Shown here: positions 1 to 9,640 of the stretch, piece by piece
How positions within the stretch are numbered: position 1 is the stretch's first letter
Layout of the letters: every line of letters begins with the position of its first letter
From: DASZGL01 sp035938875
Lineage (GTDB): Bacteria; Chloroflexota; Dormibacteria; Aeolococcales; Aeolococcaceae
Assembly: GCA_035938875.1 (NCBI GenBank)
Contig: DASZGL010000033.1
Location: 40,216-104,215 of the forward strand
Length of the DNA stretch: 64,000 nucleotides
Direction: 5' to 3'
Program-made: the position numbers and the translations under genes
Notes under the pieces: generated by a model
Database searches by the model: none
Seen by the model: the letters and a program-made list of their open reading frames with translations, nothing else
Told to the model about the DNA's origin: nothing

Positions 1-1
1 A

Positions 2-802
2 CGCCGGGCCACCCTCGCCGGGCTCGACATCGCCGCCTGGCTGGGGCGATCTCTGGCCGAGGCGGGTGTCCAGGTGATCAGCGGTATGGCGCTCGGGATC
101 GATGGCGCCGCCCATCGTGGTGCCCTCGCGGGCGGCGGCACGACCGTCGCGGTGCTCGGTTGCGGCATCGACATCTGTTACCCGCCACGTCACGCGCCGC
201 TGCGTCGCCGGATCATCGACGCGGGTCTGCTCATCACCGAGGAGCCCCCGGGCACGCCCGCCCTTGCCTACCACTTCCCCAAGCGCAACCGGATCATCGC
301 CGCCCTCTGCGCCGCGGTGATCGTCGTCGAGGCGTCGGAGCGCAGCGGCGCATTGAGCACGGCGCGGCACGCCGCCGACCTGGGGCGTGAGGTTCTCGCC
401 GTTCCCGGCTCGATCCGCAATCCCGCGGCGATCGGCTGCAACCTCCTCCTTCGCGACGGGGCCACGCCGCTGTTGCGCATCCCCGACCTCTTCGACGCGG
501 TCCCGGCGCTTCGCGCCCACGCTGCGTCGGTGGCGTGCGCCGACGGGGCGAGGTCACCGTCAGGGCAGCGAGGCGACCGCCTGCTCCGCCTGCTGGGCCC
601 CGACCCGGTCCATCCTGACGACCTCGCATCCGAGTTGGGTCTCAGCGCCCAGAAGGTGGCCACCCGGCTGACCCAACTGGAGATCGCCGGGCTGGTGGCG
701 ACGATCGGCGGGGGGCTGGTGGTGCGCCGCCACCAGATCGGTCCCGGGCCCGTAGGGCCCGCCGCCGGCGGCGGTCGGAGCGTTCCAGAGCCGTTGCTAT
801 GA
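2..802 (+). CDS. dprA: DNA processing protein DprA, 5'-truncated by window edge
   Basis: The reading frame is open from base 2 to the TGA at 800-802, so the true start lies upstream. Visible are the Rossmann-like core of the family (SGMALGIDGAAHRGAL, then TTVAVLGCGID and YPPRH) and the typical PKRNRIIAAL and SGALSTARHA segments. In known DprA proteins this core binds single-stranded DNA and loads RecA during natural transformation. A C-terminal winged-helix-like part (HPDDLASELGLSAQKVATRLTQLE) matches the DprA winged-helix domain. The protein ends in a Gly/Pro-rich tail. A dprA-topA order is common in bacteria. The identification is firm; only the 5' end is missing. Confidence 0.93.
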   Translation, partial: RRATLAGLDIAAWLGRSLAEAGVQVISGMALGIDGAAHRGALAGGGTTVAVLGCGIDICYPPRHAPLRRRIIDAGLLITEEPPGTPALAYHFPKRNRIIAALCAAVIVVEASERSGALSTARHAADLGREVLAVPGSIRNPAAIGCNLLLRDGATPLLRIPDLFDAVPALRAHAASVACADGARSPSGQRGDRLLRLLGPDPVHPDDLASELGLSAQKVATRLTQLEIAGLVATIGGGLVVRRHQIGPGPVGPAAGGGRSVPEPLL

Positions 803-803
803 T
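798..803 (+). promoter_or_regulatory. possible -10 element for topA
   Basis: TATGAT overlaps the dprA stop codon, about 70 bases before the topA ATG. No convincing -35 box is present 15-18 bases upstream. It resembles -10 boxes elsewhere in the window but leaves a leader of about 60 nt, so this is a weak call. Confidence 0.25.
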
Positions 804-873
804 CCGGGCCGCCTCGTGGTACACCGGGTCGCATGTCGATCCGTCAAAAGCCGCTCCGGCCAGTTCGAACTCC

Positions 874-3462
874 ATGCCCAAGCGCCTGATCATCGTCGAG
901 TCGCCGAGCAAGGCCCGTACCCTGGCCAAGTTCCTGGGTTCGGACTACACCATCAAGGCGTCGATGGGCCACGTCCGCGACCTGCCCAAGTCGCGGCTCG
1001 GGGTGGACCTCGAGGGCGGCTTCGCGCCCGAATACGAGGTCACCCGCGAGACCCAGATTCGCGACCTGCGCTCGGCTGCACGAGGCGCCGAGGGGGTCCT
1101 GCTCGCCTCTGACCCCGACCGGGAGGGCGAGGCGATCGCCTGGCACCTGGCCGAGGCGTTGAAGCTGAAGAACCCCGAGCGCGTCGTCTTCCACGAGATC
1201 ACCCGCCCCGCGGTGGAGGCGGCGCTGGCGTCGCCCCGGGCGATCGATCGCGACCTCGTCTTCGCCCAGGAGGCGCGACGGGTGATCGACCGTCTTGTCG
1301 GCTACCAGCTCAGCCCGCTGCTGTGGAAGAAGGTGCGCACCGGGCTGAGCGCCGGCCGGGTGCAGTCGGTCGCAGTGCGCCTGGTCGTCGATCGCGAGCG
1401 CGAGATCGAGGCGTTCGTGCCAGAGGAGTCCTGGACCGTCGAGGCCCTGCTCGAGACCGACGCCGGCGAGGCTTTCACGGCCCGGCTCTATTCGCGAATC
1501 GGTGATACCGGCGATGAGCAGGAGGCCTCCGCTGCCCCGGCGGATGCCGGCGACGGGGCGACGGCGGCGACCGAGCCCGCGGCGCGGCTCAAGCTGACCG
1601 AAGGTGTCCAGGCGCTCGAGGTGATGGCTTCGCTCGGCGTTGACGCCGAAGGCCGGCCGTCGGCACAGACGCCGCGATTCAGGGTCGCCTCGGTGGATGC
1701 CCGGGACACGTCGCGCTCAGCGCCGCTTCCTTACACCACGAGCACGCTGCAGCAGGACGCGAGCAGCCGGCTGCGACTCTCACCGAAGCGCACCATGTCG
1801 GTCGCCCAGCAGCTTTACGAGGGCGTCGACGTCGGCGCCGACGGGTCGGTGGGACTGATCACGTACATGCGCACCGACTCGACGCGCGTCAGCGATATTG
1901 CCCACGTGGCTGCCTCGGCGTTTGTCGCCGAGAATTACGGGAAGCCATACGTGCGCAGTGGAGCGCCGCGGCGCCGCGCGGCGAAGAGCCAGGGTCCGGT
2001 GCAGGATGCCCACGAGGCGATCCGCCCCACCGACGTCTCGCGGACGCCGGAGTCGCTGGAAACCCATCTGAACAAGGACCAGCTGCGGTTGTACGGACTC
2101 ATCTGGCGGCGGTTCGTCGCCAGCGAGATGAGCCCGGCGCGGTTCCGCAACACCCGCGTCGACACCCACGCCGGCGACTACGTCTTCCGCGCGTCGGGAT
2201 CGGTGCTCGTTTTCGACGGCTTCACCCGCGTTCTGCGCCGTGACGACGACCGCGAGGAGAAGACGCTGCCCCAGCTCACCGTCGACCAGCTGCTGCGCTG
2301 TCAGCGCATCGACCGTGAGCAGCACTTCACCCAGCCACCGCCGCGCTATACCGAGGCGTCGCTGGTAAAGGAGCTGGAGGAACGCGGCATCGGCCGGCCG
2401 TCGACGTATGCGCCGACGATCGAGGTGATCCAGGAGCGCGGCTACGTCCGCCAGGAGGAGCGCCGGCTGCATCCCACCGAGCTCGGCAAGACGGTCGACG
2501 CCGTGCTGCGCCAGCACTTTCCCGACATCGTCGACGTCGCCTTCACCGCCGACCTGGAGAAGCGGCTCGATCGCATCGAGGAGGGAAAGCGCAAGTACGA
2601 ACCCACCGTCCGCGACTGGTACGGCCCATTCGCTCGTACGTTGGAAAAGGCGGAGAGCACGATGGAGCGCGTCCTGGTGAGCACCGGGGAGACCTGCCCG
2701 GAGTGCGAGCAGGGCGAGCTGGTGATGCGGCAGAGCCGGTACGGGGAGTTCATCGGCTGCTCGCGCTATCCGGAGTGCAAGTACATCAAGCGCGAGACGG
2801 CGGCGGCGCCGCAGGCGACCGGCGAGATGTGCCCGCAGTGCGGCCGCGAGCTGCTCATCCGACAGAGCAAACGAGGGCCGTTCGTGGGCTGCTCCGGGTA
2901 CCCGGAGTGCACCTACGTGCGCGGCGATGCCTCGGCGCCGGCGGGCGCGACCACCGGGGCCACAGAGGCGGCGGCCGATGGAGCAGCCGAGCAGCTCGGC
3001 GCCTGTCCTCAGTGCGGCAAGCCACTGGCGAAGCGCACCAGCCGCCGCGGCCCATTCGTCGGCTGCACCGGCTATCCGGGGTGCCGCTACATCCAACCCA
3101 GCACAGCGAGCGATTCCAGCAGCAGGGCGGCGCCGCAGCCGGTGGGACGGGACTGTCCCGACTGCGGCAAGCCGCTGGTCCTGCGGCAGAGCCGGCGGGG
3201 GCCGTTCGTGGGCTGCTCCGGGTACCCGAAGTGCCGCCACGTCGAGCGCAGCGCAGAGGGCGTGAGCACAGGCCAGCCGACTGCACCCGACGGCGCGGCT
3301 GCTGCTGAGGACCTCGGACAGTGCCCTGATTGCGGCAAGCCCCTGGTCCGCCGACGCGGAAAATACGGCTCGTTCGTCGGCTGCTCCGGGTACCCGGAGT
3401 GTCGCTACCGTCCGGAGAGGTCGACGGCCGCAGTCCAGCCCGTGGGCACGGCTTCATCGTGA
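874..3462 (+). CDS. topA: DNA topoisomerase I (type IA) with five C-terminal zinc ribbons
   Basis: Relaxes negatively supercoiled DNA through a transient 5'-phosphotyrosine link. The 862-residue protein starts with a Toprim domain (MPKRLIIVESPSKART at residues 1-16, acidic motif SDPDREGEA). The catalytic Tyr331 is in GLITYMRTDSTR. The ATG at 874 was chosen because it starts exactly at the conserved PKRLIIVESPSKA block; a longer in-frame start at 799 would add 25 unconserved residues. The C-terminal third, about residues 608-843, holds five tandem topoisomerase-type C4 zinc ribbons (CPECEQGELVM..CSRYPEC and four more of type CPxCGxxL..CxGYPxC) separated by Ala/Thr/Ser-rich linkers. E. coli TopA carries three such C4 motifs, so this tail is expanded. 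The stop overlaps the hslV start. Confidence 0.96.
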   Translation: MPKRLIIVESPSKARTLAKFLGSDYTIKASMGHVRDLPKSRLGVDLEGGFAPEYEVTRETQIRDLRSAARGAEGVLLASDPDREGEAIAWHLAEALKLKNPERVVFHEITRPAVEAALASPRAIDRDLVFAQEARRVIDRLVGYQLSPLLWKKVRTGLSAGRVQSVAVRLVVDREREIEAFVPEESWTVEALLETDAGEAFTARLYSRIGDTGDEQEASAAPADAGDGATAATEPAARLKLTEGVQALEVMASLGVDAEGRPSAQTPRFRVASVDARDTSRSAPLPYTTSTLQQDASSRLRLSPKRTMSVAQQLYEGVDVGADGSVGLITYMRTDSTRVSDIAHVAASAFVAENYGKPYVRSGAPRRRAAKSQGPVQDAHEAIRPTDVSRTPESLETHLNKDQLRLYGLIWRRFVASEMSPARFRNTRVDTHAGDYVFRASGSVLVFDGFTRVLRRDDDREEKTLPQLTVDQLLRCQRIDREQHFTQPPPRYTEASLVKELEERGIGRPSTYAPTIEVIQERGYVRQEERRLHPTELGKTVDAVLRQHFPDIVDVAFTADLEKRLDRIEEGKRKYEPTVRDWYGPFARTLEKAESTMERVLVSTGETCPECEQGELVMRQSRYGEFIGCSRYPECKYIKRETAAAPQATGEMCPQCGRELLIRQSKRGPFVGCSGYPECTYVRGDASAPAGATTGATEAAADGAAEQLGACPQCGKPLAKRTSRRGPFVGCTGYPGCRYIQPSTASDSSSRAAPQPVGRDCPDCGKPLVLRQSRRGPFVGCSGYPKCRHVERSAEGVSTGQPTAPDGAAAAEDLGQCPDCGKPLVRRRGKYGSFVGCSGYPECRYRPERSTAAVQPVGTASS

Positions 3463-4055
3463 GCGGAAGGCGTCAGCAAGCGCACGCCACCACCATCCTC
3501 GCCGTCAAGCGCGGCGCCCAGGTGGCCGTGGCCGGGGATGGCCAGGTGACCGTCGGGGACGTGGTCATGAAGCACAAGGCCGCCAAGGTGCGCCGGCTGT
3601 ACCGCGACCAGATCGTGGTCGGCTTCGCCGGTGCGGTTGCTGATGCCTTCACCCTGTTCGACAAGTTCGAGCAGCAGCTGGAGCGGCATCAGGGCCACTT
3701 GCTGCGTGCGTCTGTCGGCCTCAGCAAGGAGTGGCGCACCGACAAGTACCTCCGCCACCTCGAGGCCATGCTGGTGGTCACCAACGCCGAGCAACTCCTC
3801 CTTCTCAGCGGCGACGGCGAGATCATCGAGCCCGACGACGACATCGCCGCCATCGGCAGCGGTGGTCCCTACGCGCACGCCGCCGCCCGGGCCCTGGTGC
3901 TCAACACCGACCTACCCGTCGACGAGGTCGCCCGGCGAGCCCTGGAGATCGCCGCCAGCCTCTGCATCTACACCAACGACCAGATCACCGTCGAGGTGAT
4001 CTCCGCCGGCGCCGCGCCTGCACCCGCCGATGGCGGTACGGTGTCTCCGGCATGA
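3459..4055 (+). CDS. hslV: ATP-dependent protease proteolytic subunit HslV (ClpQ)
   Basis: Threonine protease subunit of the HslUV (ClpQY) complex, a proteasome-like cytoplasmic protease. The GTG at 3459 overlaps the topA stop (GTGA) and gives 198 residues. The first residues are followed by TTILAVKRG, so the catalytic Thr would be Thr11, exposed after removal of a ten-residue propeptide (MSGRRQQAHA). Short propeptides also occur in some HslV proteins such as that of Thermotoga. The family block GDGQVTVGDVVMKHKAAKVR and the GSGGPYAHAAARAL segment are intact. The stop overlaps the hslU start (ATGA), so subunit and unfoldase are probably translationally coupled. Confidence 0.95.
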   Translation: MSGRRQQAHATTILAVKRGAQVAVAGDGQVTVGDVVMKHKAAKVRRLYRDQIVVGFAGAVADAFTLFDKFEQQLERHQGHLLRASVGLSKEWRTDKYLRHLEAMLVVTNAEQLLLLSGDGEIIEPDDDIAAIGSGGPYAHAAARALVLNTDLPVDEVARRALEIAASLCIYTNDQITVEVISAGAAPAPADGGTVSPA

Positions 4056-5725
4056 GCGAGGTCCTGCGCGCCGGCACCAGCCGCCCTCCGGTTCCTGGGG
4101 AGGCGGGTGCTGAGGCCGACCAGGAGGCCCACGCGGCCGGACAGGTCCGCCCGCCGCTGCTTCGAGGTGGCGCCGAACAGGCCGCACTCCTGCCCCAATT
4201 GGACAACGGCGCCGGTGCTCCAGCCTCCGTCGCCACAACCTCGGACGATGGTTTCGCTGCGCCCGAGACGGAGACTCGAGGCGAGAGTCAGCCGCTGCCC
4301 GAGGAGCTGCGCCCCGCCGAGGTGGTCCGCCGGCTGGACGAGTTCATCGTCGGCCAGGCGCCTGCCAAGAGGGCGGTGGCCGTCGCCTTGCGCAATCGCC
4401 TGCGCCGCATGCGCCTCAGCGACGAGATGCGCGAGGAGGTCATCCCCAAGAACATCCTGATGATCGGCCCGACGGGCGTGGGCAAGACGGAGATCGCCCG
4501 GCGGCTTGCCAGGTTGACCCACTCTCCCTTCCTCAAGGTCGAGGCCACCAAGTTCACCGAGGTCGGTTACGTCGGTCGCGATGTCGAGGCGATCATCCGC
4601 GACCTGCTCGAGCAGACCATCACCGAGGTGCACAACGGGCGCATCGCCGAGGTGGAGGAGAAGGCGCGCGAGGTTGCCGAGGAGCGCATCCTCGATGCCC
4701 TGGTCGAGGGCGACCAGCGCCGCGGTAAACCCGCGATGAGCGCCGCGGCGCTGGCCACTGTTGACCACGACAGCGCCCCGCCCGCAGACGGTGCCGCTGG
4801 CGCTGCGGCAACGCCTGCATCCGCCGACGAGGAACCGCGACGCCGCAACCGCTTGCGCCGCCGCCTGGCGCGCCGGCTGCGTGACCAGCAGCTCGAGGAT
4901 CGTTACGTCGAGATCGAGGTCGAGGAGCCGTTCCAACCCGCCATCGAGGGATTCAGCGGTGCGGGGTTCGAGGAGATCGGAACGTCGCTGTCGGACTTCT
5001 TCTCGCAGCTGGCGCCGCCGCGGCGCAAGCTGAAACGACTCTGTGTCGCCGATGCCAGGACCGTCCTCATCGAGGAGGAGACCGACAGGCTGATCGACAT
5101 GGACCGTGTCTACGACGACTCCATCCGCCTCGTCGAGGAGAGCGGAATCGTCTTCATCGACGAGGTCGACAAGATCGCCGGTGTCGGCTCGGAGCACGGC
5201 CCTGACGTCAGCGGTCAGGGAGTGCAGCGCGATCTGCTCCCCATCCTCGAGGGCTCCACGGTGCACACGCGCTACGGCTCGGTGCGCACCGACCACGTCC
5301 TGTTCGTCGCCGCCGGCGCGTTCACCATGGCGCGCCCCAGCGACCTCATTCCCGAGTTCCAGGGACGTTTTCCCATCCGCGTGGAGCTGAGCCCGCTGAG
5401 CGAGAACGATCTCGAGCGAATCCTCGTCGAGCCGAGCAACGCGCTGACCAGGCAGTACGCCGCGCTGCTGGCCACCGAGGACGTGACCCTGGAGTTCCCC
5501 GCCGAGGGTGTCCATGAGCTTGCTCACCAGGCCGCTTTGGTCAACGAGCAGGACGAGAACATCGGCGCGCGCCGCTTGTTCACCATCCTCGAGAAGGTGC
5601 TCGAGGAGGTTTCTTTCCGCGCCGAAGACTTCGCTGGTCAGACGGTCGTCGTCGACCGCGAGCTGGTGCGCGCGCGGCTCACCGACCTGGTGCGCAACGA
5701 GGACCTGCGCCGCTACGTCCTGTAG
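4052..5725 (+). CDS. hslU: ATP-dependent protease ATPase subunit HslU (ClpY)
   Basis: AAA+ unfoldase that feeds substrates into HslV. Walker A is at residues 139-146 (GPTGVGKT), the pore-type segment EVGYVGRD follows, Walker B is near 366-371 (IVFIDE), and the C-terminus EDLRRYVL matches the HslU tail that docks into HslV. At 557 residues it is longer than the usual 440-460 for two reasons: about 84 low-complexity residues precede the conserved start LRPAEVVRRLDEFIVGQ, and an Ala/Asp- and Arg-rich stretch is inserted in the I domain at about 228-275. The ATG at 4052 overlaps the hslV stop. I see no good alternative start nearer the conserved region, but the extension could be partly untranslated. 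Confidence 0.93.
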   Translation: MSEVLRAGTSRPPVPGEAGAEADQEAHAAGQVRPPLLRGGAEQAALLPQLDNGAGAPASVATTSDDGFAAPETETRGESQPLPEELRPAEVVRRLDEFIVGQAPAKRAVAVALRNRLRRMRLSDEMREEVIPKNILMIGPTGVGKTEIARRLARLTHSPFLKVEATKFTEVGYVGRDVEAIIRDLLEQTITEVHNGRIAEVEEKAREVAEERILDALVEGDQRRGKPAMSAAALATVDHDSAPPADGAAGAAATPASADEEPRRRNRLRRRLARRLRDQQLEDRYVEIEVEEPFQPAIEGFSGAGFEEIGTSLSDFFSQLAPPRRKLKRLCVADARTVLIEEETDRLIDMDRVYDDSIRLVEESGIVFIDEVDKIAGVGSEHGPDVSGQGVQRDLLPILEGSTVHTRYGSVRTDHVLFVAAGAFTMARPSDLIPEFQGRFPIRVELSPLSENDLERILVEPSNALTRQYAALLATEDVTLEFPAEGVHELAHQAALVNEQDENIGARRLFTILEKVLEEVSFRAEDFAGQTVVVDRELVRARLTDLVRNEDLRRYVL

Positions 5726-5776
5726 ACGGCGCCGCCGGGGCGTGTCGAGGCTGCGGGGTCGTCGCCGACCCCCTGG

Positions 5777-5782
5777 TACACT
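5777..5782 (+). promoter_or_regulatory. -10 element, rpsB promoter candidate
   Basis: TACACT lies 52 bases after the hslU stop, at the start of the 170-base gap before rpsB. It matches the TANNNT boxes used elsewhere in the window. No clear -35 hexamer is seen. Transcription would begin near 5789, just before a stem-loop. Confidence 0.4.
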
Positions 5783-5793
5783 GGGACGATCAC

Positions 5794-5895
5794 ACACCTC
5801 CGGCTGAAGCCGGTGACGGGTGTCCGGTGGGCCGGATGTCACCGAGCGCGCAAGCCGGGGGGAGGTTCAAACCCACACCTGGAGGTCACGGGACC
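5794..5895 (+). promoter_or_regulatory. structured rpsB leader, possible translational control
   Basis: The leader can form a nested hairpin: outer stem ACACC (5794-5798) with GGTGT (5819-5823), inner stem CCGGC with GCCGG around a TGAA loop (5800-5813). The Shine-Dalgarno GGAGG (5881-5885) lies 10 bases before the GTG and is preceded closely by ACACCT, which could pair with it. rpsB leaders are autoregulated by S2 in several bacteria; here that is inference. Confidence 0.3.
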
Positions 5896-6765
<870 letters not shown>

Positions 6766-6767
6766 GC

Positions 6768-7409
6768 GTGGCAGAGATCACCGCCGCCCTGGTCAAGCAG
6801 CTCCGCGAGATGACAGGTGCCGGGATGATGGACTGCAAGCGCGCCCTCGAGGCCACCGGCGGCGACCTGGAAAAGGCCAAGGACTGGCTGCGTGAGAAGG
6901 GCATGGCCCGCGCGGCGAGCAAGGCAGGGCGCTCGGCCAACGAGGGCACCATCGAGGCGTACGTTCACGGCGGCGGCGCGGCTGGGGCGCGCCTCGGCGT
7001 CCTCGTCGAGGTCAACTGCGAGTCCGACTTCGTCGCCAAGACCGATGACTTCAAACAGCTGGCTCGGGAGCTCGCCCTCCAGGTGGCCGGCGCGGCGCCG
7101 CTGTACGTCCGCCGCGAGGATGTCCCCACCGAGGTGATCGAGCACGAACGCGCGGTCTTCCGCGCCCAGGCGGCGGGTAAGCCGGCAGACATCGTCGACA
7201 AGATCGTCGTCGGCAAGCTCGAGGCTTTCTATGCCGAGGCGTGCCTGCTCGACCAGCCCTGGGTACGCGACGAGAAGCACCGCAAGAAAGTCGGCGAGCT
7301 GATCACCGAGGCTGTGGCCAAGCTTGGCGAGAACATCACCGTCGCCCGTTTCGCGCGATTCCAGCTCGGCGAGACCTCGGGTAACGGCGCCGGCGCGCCG
7401 GGATCCTGA
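6768..7409 (+). CDS. tsf: translation elongation factor Ts
   Basis: Guanine-nucleotide exchange factor for EF-Tu. The 213-residue protein has the N-terminal UBA-like domain (ITAALVKQLREMTGAGMMDC, then KRALEATGGDLEKA) and the core with VEVNCESDFVAKTDDF, the segment that contacts EF-Tu. It is of the shorter EF-Ts type (about 200 aa, as in Thermus and cyanobacteria) rather than the 283-aa E. coli form. The GTG start two bases after the rpsB stop suggests coupling to rpsB. Confidence 0.96.
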   Translation: MAEITAALVKQLREMTGAGMMDCKRALEATGGDLEKAKDWLREKGMARAASKAGRSANEGTIEAYVHGGGAAGARLGVLVEVNCESDFVAKTDDFKQLARELALQVAGAAPLYVRREDVPTEVIEHERAVFRAQAAGKPADIVDKIVVGKLEAFYAEACLLDQPWVRDEKHRKKVGELITEAVAKLGENITVARFARFQLGETSGNGAGAPGS

Positions 7410-7425
7410 GAGAGGGGCGACCCTG

Positions 7426-8232
7426 ATGGACGTCGCTGATCCGCCTCCGCTGACTGAGGTGAGCGCCACGGGGATTCCCCAGAAGATCCACGCTCCACGC
7501 TACCGGCGGGTGGTGCTCAAGCTCAGCGGTGAGGCGCTGATGGGGCAGAGCACCTACGGCATCGACGGGGGCACGGTGCAGGTCATCGCCGGTCAGGTGG
7601 AGCGTGTCGTCAGTCACCTGGGTGTCCAGGTCGCCATCGTCGTCGGCGGCGGCAACATCGTTCGTGGACTCGAGGCAAGCGCCCAGGGCGTCGACAGGGT
7701 GACCGGTGACTACATGGGCATGCTCGCCACGATGATCAACGCCCTGGCGCTGCGCGATGCCCTGGAGCGTCAAGGTCTGCAGTGCCGCGTGCAATCGGCC
7801 ATCGAGATGCACCAGGTGGCCGAGCCCTTCATCCCCCGCCGTGCGGTGCGCCACCTCGAGAAAGGCCGCGTCGTCATCCTCGGTGCGGGAACCGGCAACC
7901 CATTCTTCACCACCGACACCACCGCGGCGCTCCGCGCCGCCGAGATCGGCGCTGAGGTGCTGCTCAAGGCGACCAAGGTCGACGGCATCTACACCGCCGA
8001 CCCGCTACTCGACAGCACAGCTCAGCGGCTGCGTCACCTCTCCTATCTCGAGGTGCTCAACCGCGGGCTGCAGATCATGGACAGCACCGCACTCACGCTG
8101 TGCATGGACAACCGCACGCCGATCATCGTCTTCGACCTGCTCACGGCGGGGACCATCGAGCGCGTCATCCTCGGCGAGGACATCGGTACCTTGGTCGACG
8201 GCGCCGACACCACGGCAGAACCGCGCCCGTGA
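7426..8232 (+). CDS. pyrH: UMP kinase
   Basis: Phosphorylates UMP to UDP with ATP in pyrimidine nucleotide synthesis. The 268-residue amino-acid-kinase-fold protein shows KLSGEALMG, VGGGNIVRG, YMGMLATMINALAL, GAGTGNPFFTTDTTAALRA and KVDGIYTADP, all family hallmarks. The ATG at 7426 follows a purine-rich stretch (gagaggggcgacc) that may serve as ribosome binding site. It adds about 26 residues before the conserved core, which is slightly long. Its stop overlaps the frr start (GTGA). Confidence 0.96.
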   Translation: MDVADPPPLTEVSATGIPQKIHAPRYRRVVLKLSGEALMGQSTYGIDGGTVQVIAGQVERVVSHLGVQVAIVVGGGNIVRGLEASAQGVDRVTGDYMGMLATMINALALRDALERQGLQCRVQSAIEMHQVAEPFIPRRAVRHLEKGRVVILGAGTGNPFFTTDTTAALRAAEIGAEVLLKATKVDGIYTADPLLDSTAQRLRHLSYLEVLNRGLQIMDSTALTLCMDNRTPIIVFDLLTAGTIERVILGEDIGTLVDGADTTAEPRP

Positions 8233-8786
8233 TCGACGACTGGCTGAAGGATGCGGAGACGCGCATGGCCAAGAGCATCGAGGCCCTGCACAAGGAGCTC
8301 GGCACCATCCGCACGGGAAGAGCGACGCCGGCGCTGGTGGAGCGCCTGCAGGTCGACTACTACGGGGCGCCGACGCCACTGCAGAGTCTCGCCAGCGTCT
8401 CGGCTCCCGAGGCTCGCCTGCTGGTCATCCAGCCGTACGACCGCAACGCCATCGCCGGCATCGAGAAGGCGCTGCAGCGTAGCGACCTCGGCCTCAACCC
8501 CTCGAACGACGGGCAGCTGATCCGCATCCCCGTGCCGCCTCTCACCGAGGAGCGCCGCAAGGAGCTGGTCAAGCTGGTCAAGCGGCACGCTGAGGAGGCC
8601 CGGGTGGCCATCCGAAACATCCGCCGCGACGAGATCGAGCACATCCGCAAGGTGGAGAAGGACGGCGAGGCGGGCAGCGACGACGTGGAGCGCGGTGTGC
8701 AGCAGATCCAGAAGATCACCGACCGGTTCGTGGCCAAGGCCGAGGAGATCGCCCAGCACAAGGAGGAGGAGATCCTCGAGGTCTAG
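8229..8786 (+). CDS. frr: ribosome recycling factor
   Basis: Splits post-termination ribosomes together with EF-G. The 185-residue length is exactly that of the family. The GTG at 8229 overlaps the pyrH stop. Seen are KELGTIRTGRATPALVERL (the domain I start), DYYGAPTPLQSLAS, the segment around QPYDRNAIAGIEKAL, and the conserved VRNIRRD-like AIRNIRRDEIEHIRK block. The pyrH-frr-uppS order is common in bacteria. Confidence 0.97.
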   Translation: MIDDWLKDAETRMAKSIEALHKELGTIRTGRATPALVERLQVDYYGAPTPLQSLASVSAPEARLLVIQPYDRNAIAGIEKALQRSDLGLNPSNDGQLIRIPVPPLTEERRKELVKLVKRHAEEARVAIRNIRRDEIEHIRKVEKDGEAGSDDVERGVQQIQKITDRFVAKAEEIAQHKEEEILEV

Positions 8787-8842
8787 GCCCGACCCGAGGT
8801 GACCCGAAACGCCATCCAGCCGCCACGCGTTCGATTGCTGTG

Positions 8843-9640
8843 ATGCAGCGACCGCCCAGGCCAGCCGCCGTGCCCCTGCCATCGCGGCCGGAGCTGCCCC
8901 GGCACATCGGCATCATCATGGACGGCAATGGCCGCTGGGCCAAACAGCGCCGGCTGCCGCGCATCGCCGGACATCGCGCCGGTGTTCGCGCGATCCGGCC
9001 GGTCACCGAGGAGTGCGATCGCCTCGGCGTCCACATCCTCACCCTCTACGCCTTCAGCACCGAGAACTGGTCGCGCCCGCGGGCAGAGGTCAGCGCGCTG
9101 ATGAGGCTCTTCGAGGAGACGATCCAGGGCGAGATCGACGAGCTCCATGCCAACGGCGTCCAGTTGCGCATCCTCGGCCGTCGAGAGGATCTGAGCCCAC
9201 GCCTGCGGGCGACGATCACGCGGGCGGAGCTGCTGACCGAGCACAACACCGCCTCCATCCTCAACGTCGCCATGAACTACGGGGGGCGCAGCGAGATCGT
9301 CGCTGCGGTGCGCGAGCTCGCCGAGGCGGGCACCGACATGCGCACGATCGACGAGGCGATGCTCACCCACGCCCTCTACACCGAGGGTCTGCCCGATCCC
9401 GACCTGATCATTCGCACCGCCGGCGAGATGCGCATCAGCAACTTCCTCCTCTGGCAGGCCGCCTACGCAGAGCTCTACGTCACCCAGACGTTGTGGCCCG
9501 AGTTCGGCGAGGAGGACCTTCGCGCGGCGCTGTCCGCATTCGCCGCGCGTGAACGAAAATTCGGCGCGGTGAGCGACAGTGACCTTGCCCACATCGAGCC
9601 CGCGCCGATGCCGGTGACGCCGATCCCCAGCACGGTGTGA
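8843..9640 (+). CDS. uppS: isoprenyl transferase (undecaprenyl diphosphate synthase)
   Basis: cis-Prenyltransferase that makes the C55 lipid carrier for peptidoglycan. The 265-residue protein carries HIGIIMDGNGRWAKQRRLPR with the catalytic Asp in MDGNGRWA, plus GHRAGV, TLYAFSTENWSRP and IIRTAGEMRISNFLLWQ. In the last motif the usual RTSGE is RTAGE. ATG 8843 directly follows an in-frame GTG at 8840, and either could be used. There is no obvious Shine-Dalgarno sequence in the 56-base gap from frr. Confidence 0.94.
   Translation: MQRPPRPAAVPLPSRPELPRHIGIIMDGNGRWAKQRRLPRIAGHRAGVRAIRPVTEECDRLGVHILTLYAFSTENWSRPRAEVSALMRLFEETIQGEIDELHANGVQLRILGRREDLSPRLRATITRAELLTEHNTASILNVAMNYGGRSEIVAAVRELAEAGTDMRTIDEAMLTHALYTEGLPDPDLIIRTAGEMRISNFLLWQAAYAELYVTQTLWPEFGEEDLRAALSAFAARERKFGAVSDSDLAHIEPAPMPVTPIPSTV

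Noticed and set aside
833..889. 18-codon frame MSIRQKPLRPVRTPCPSA before topA
   Set aside because: A TACACC hexamer precedes it at leaderless distance, but the frame overlaps the topA start out of phase and has no other support.
2695..3410. DNA-level tandem repeat array
   Set aside because: The similarity is explained by the five zinc-ribbon coding units of topA.
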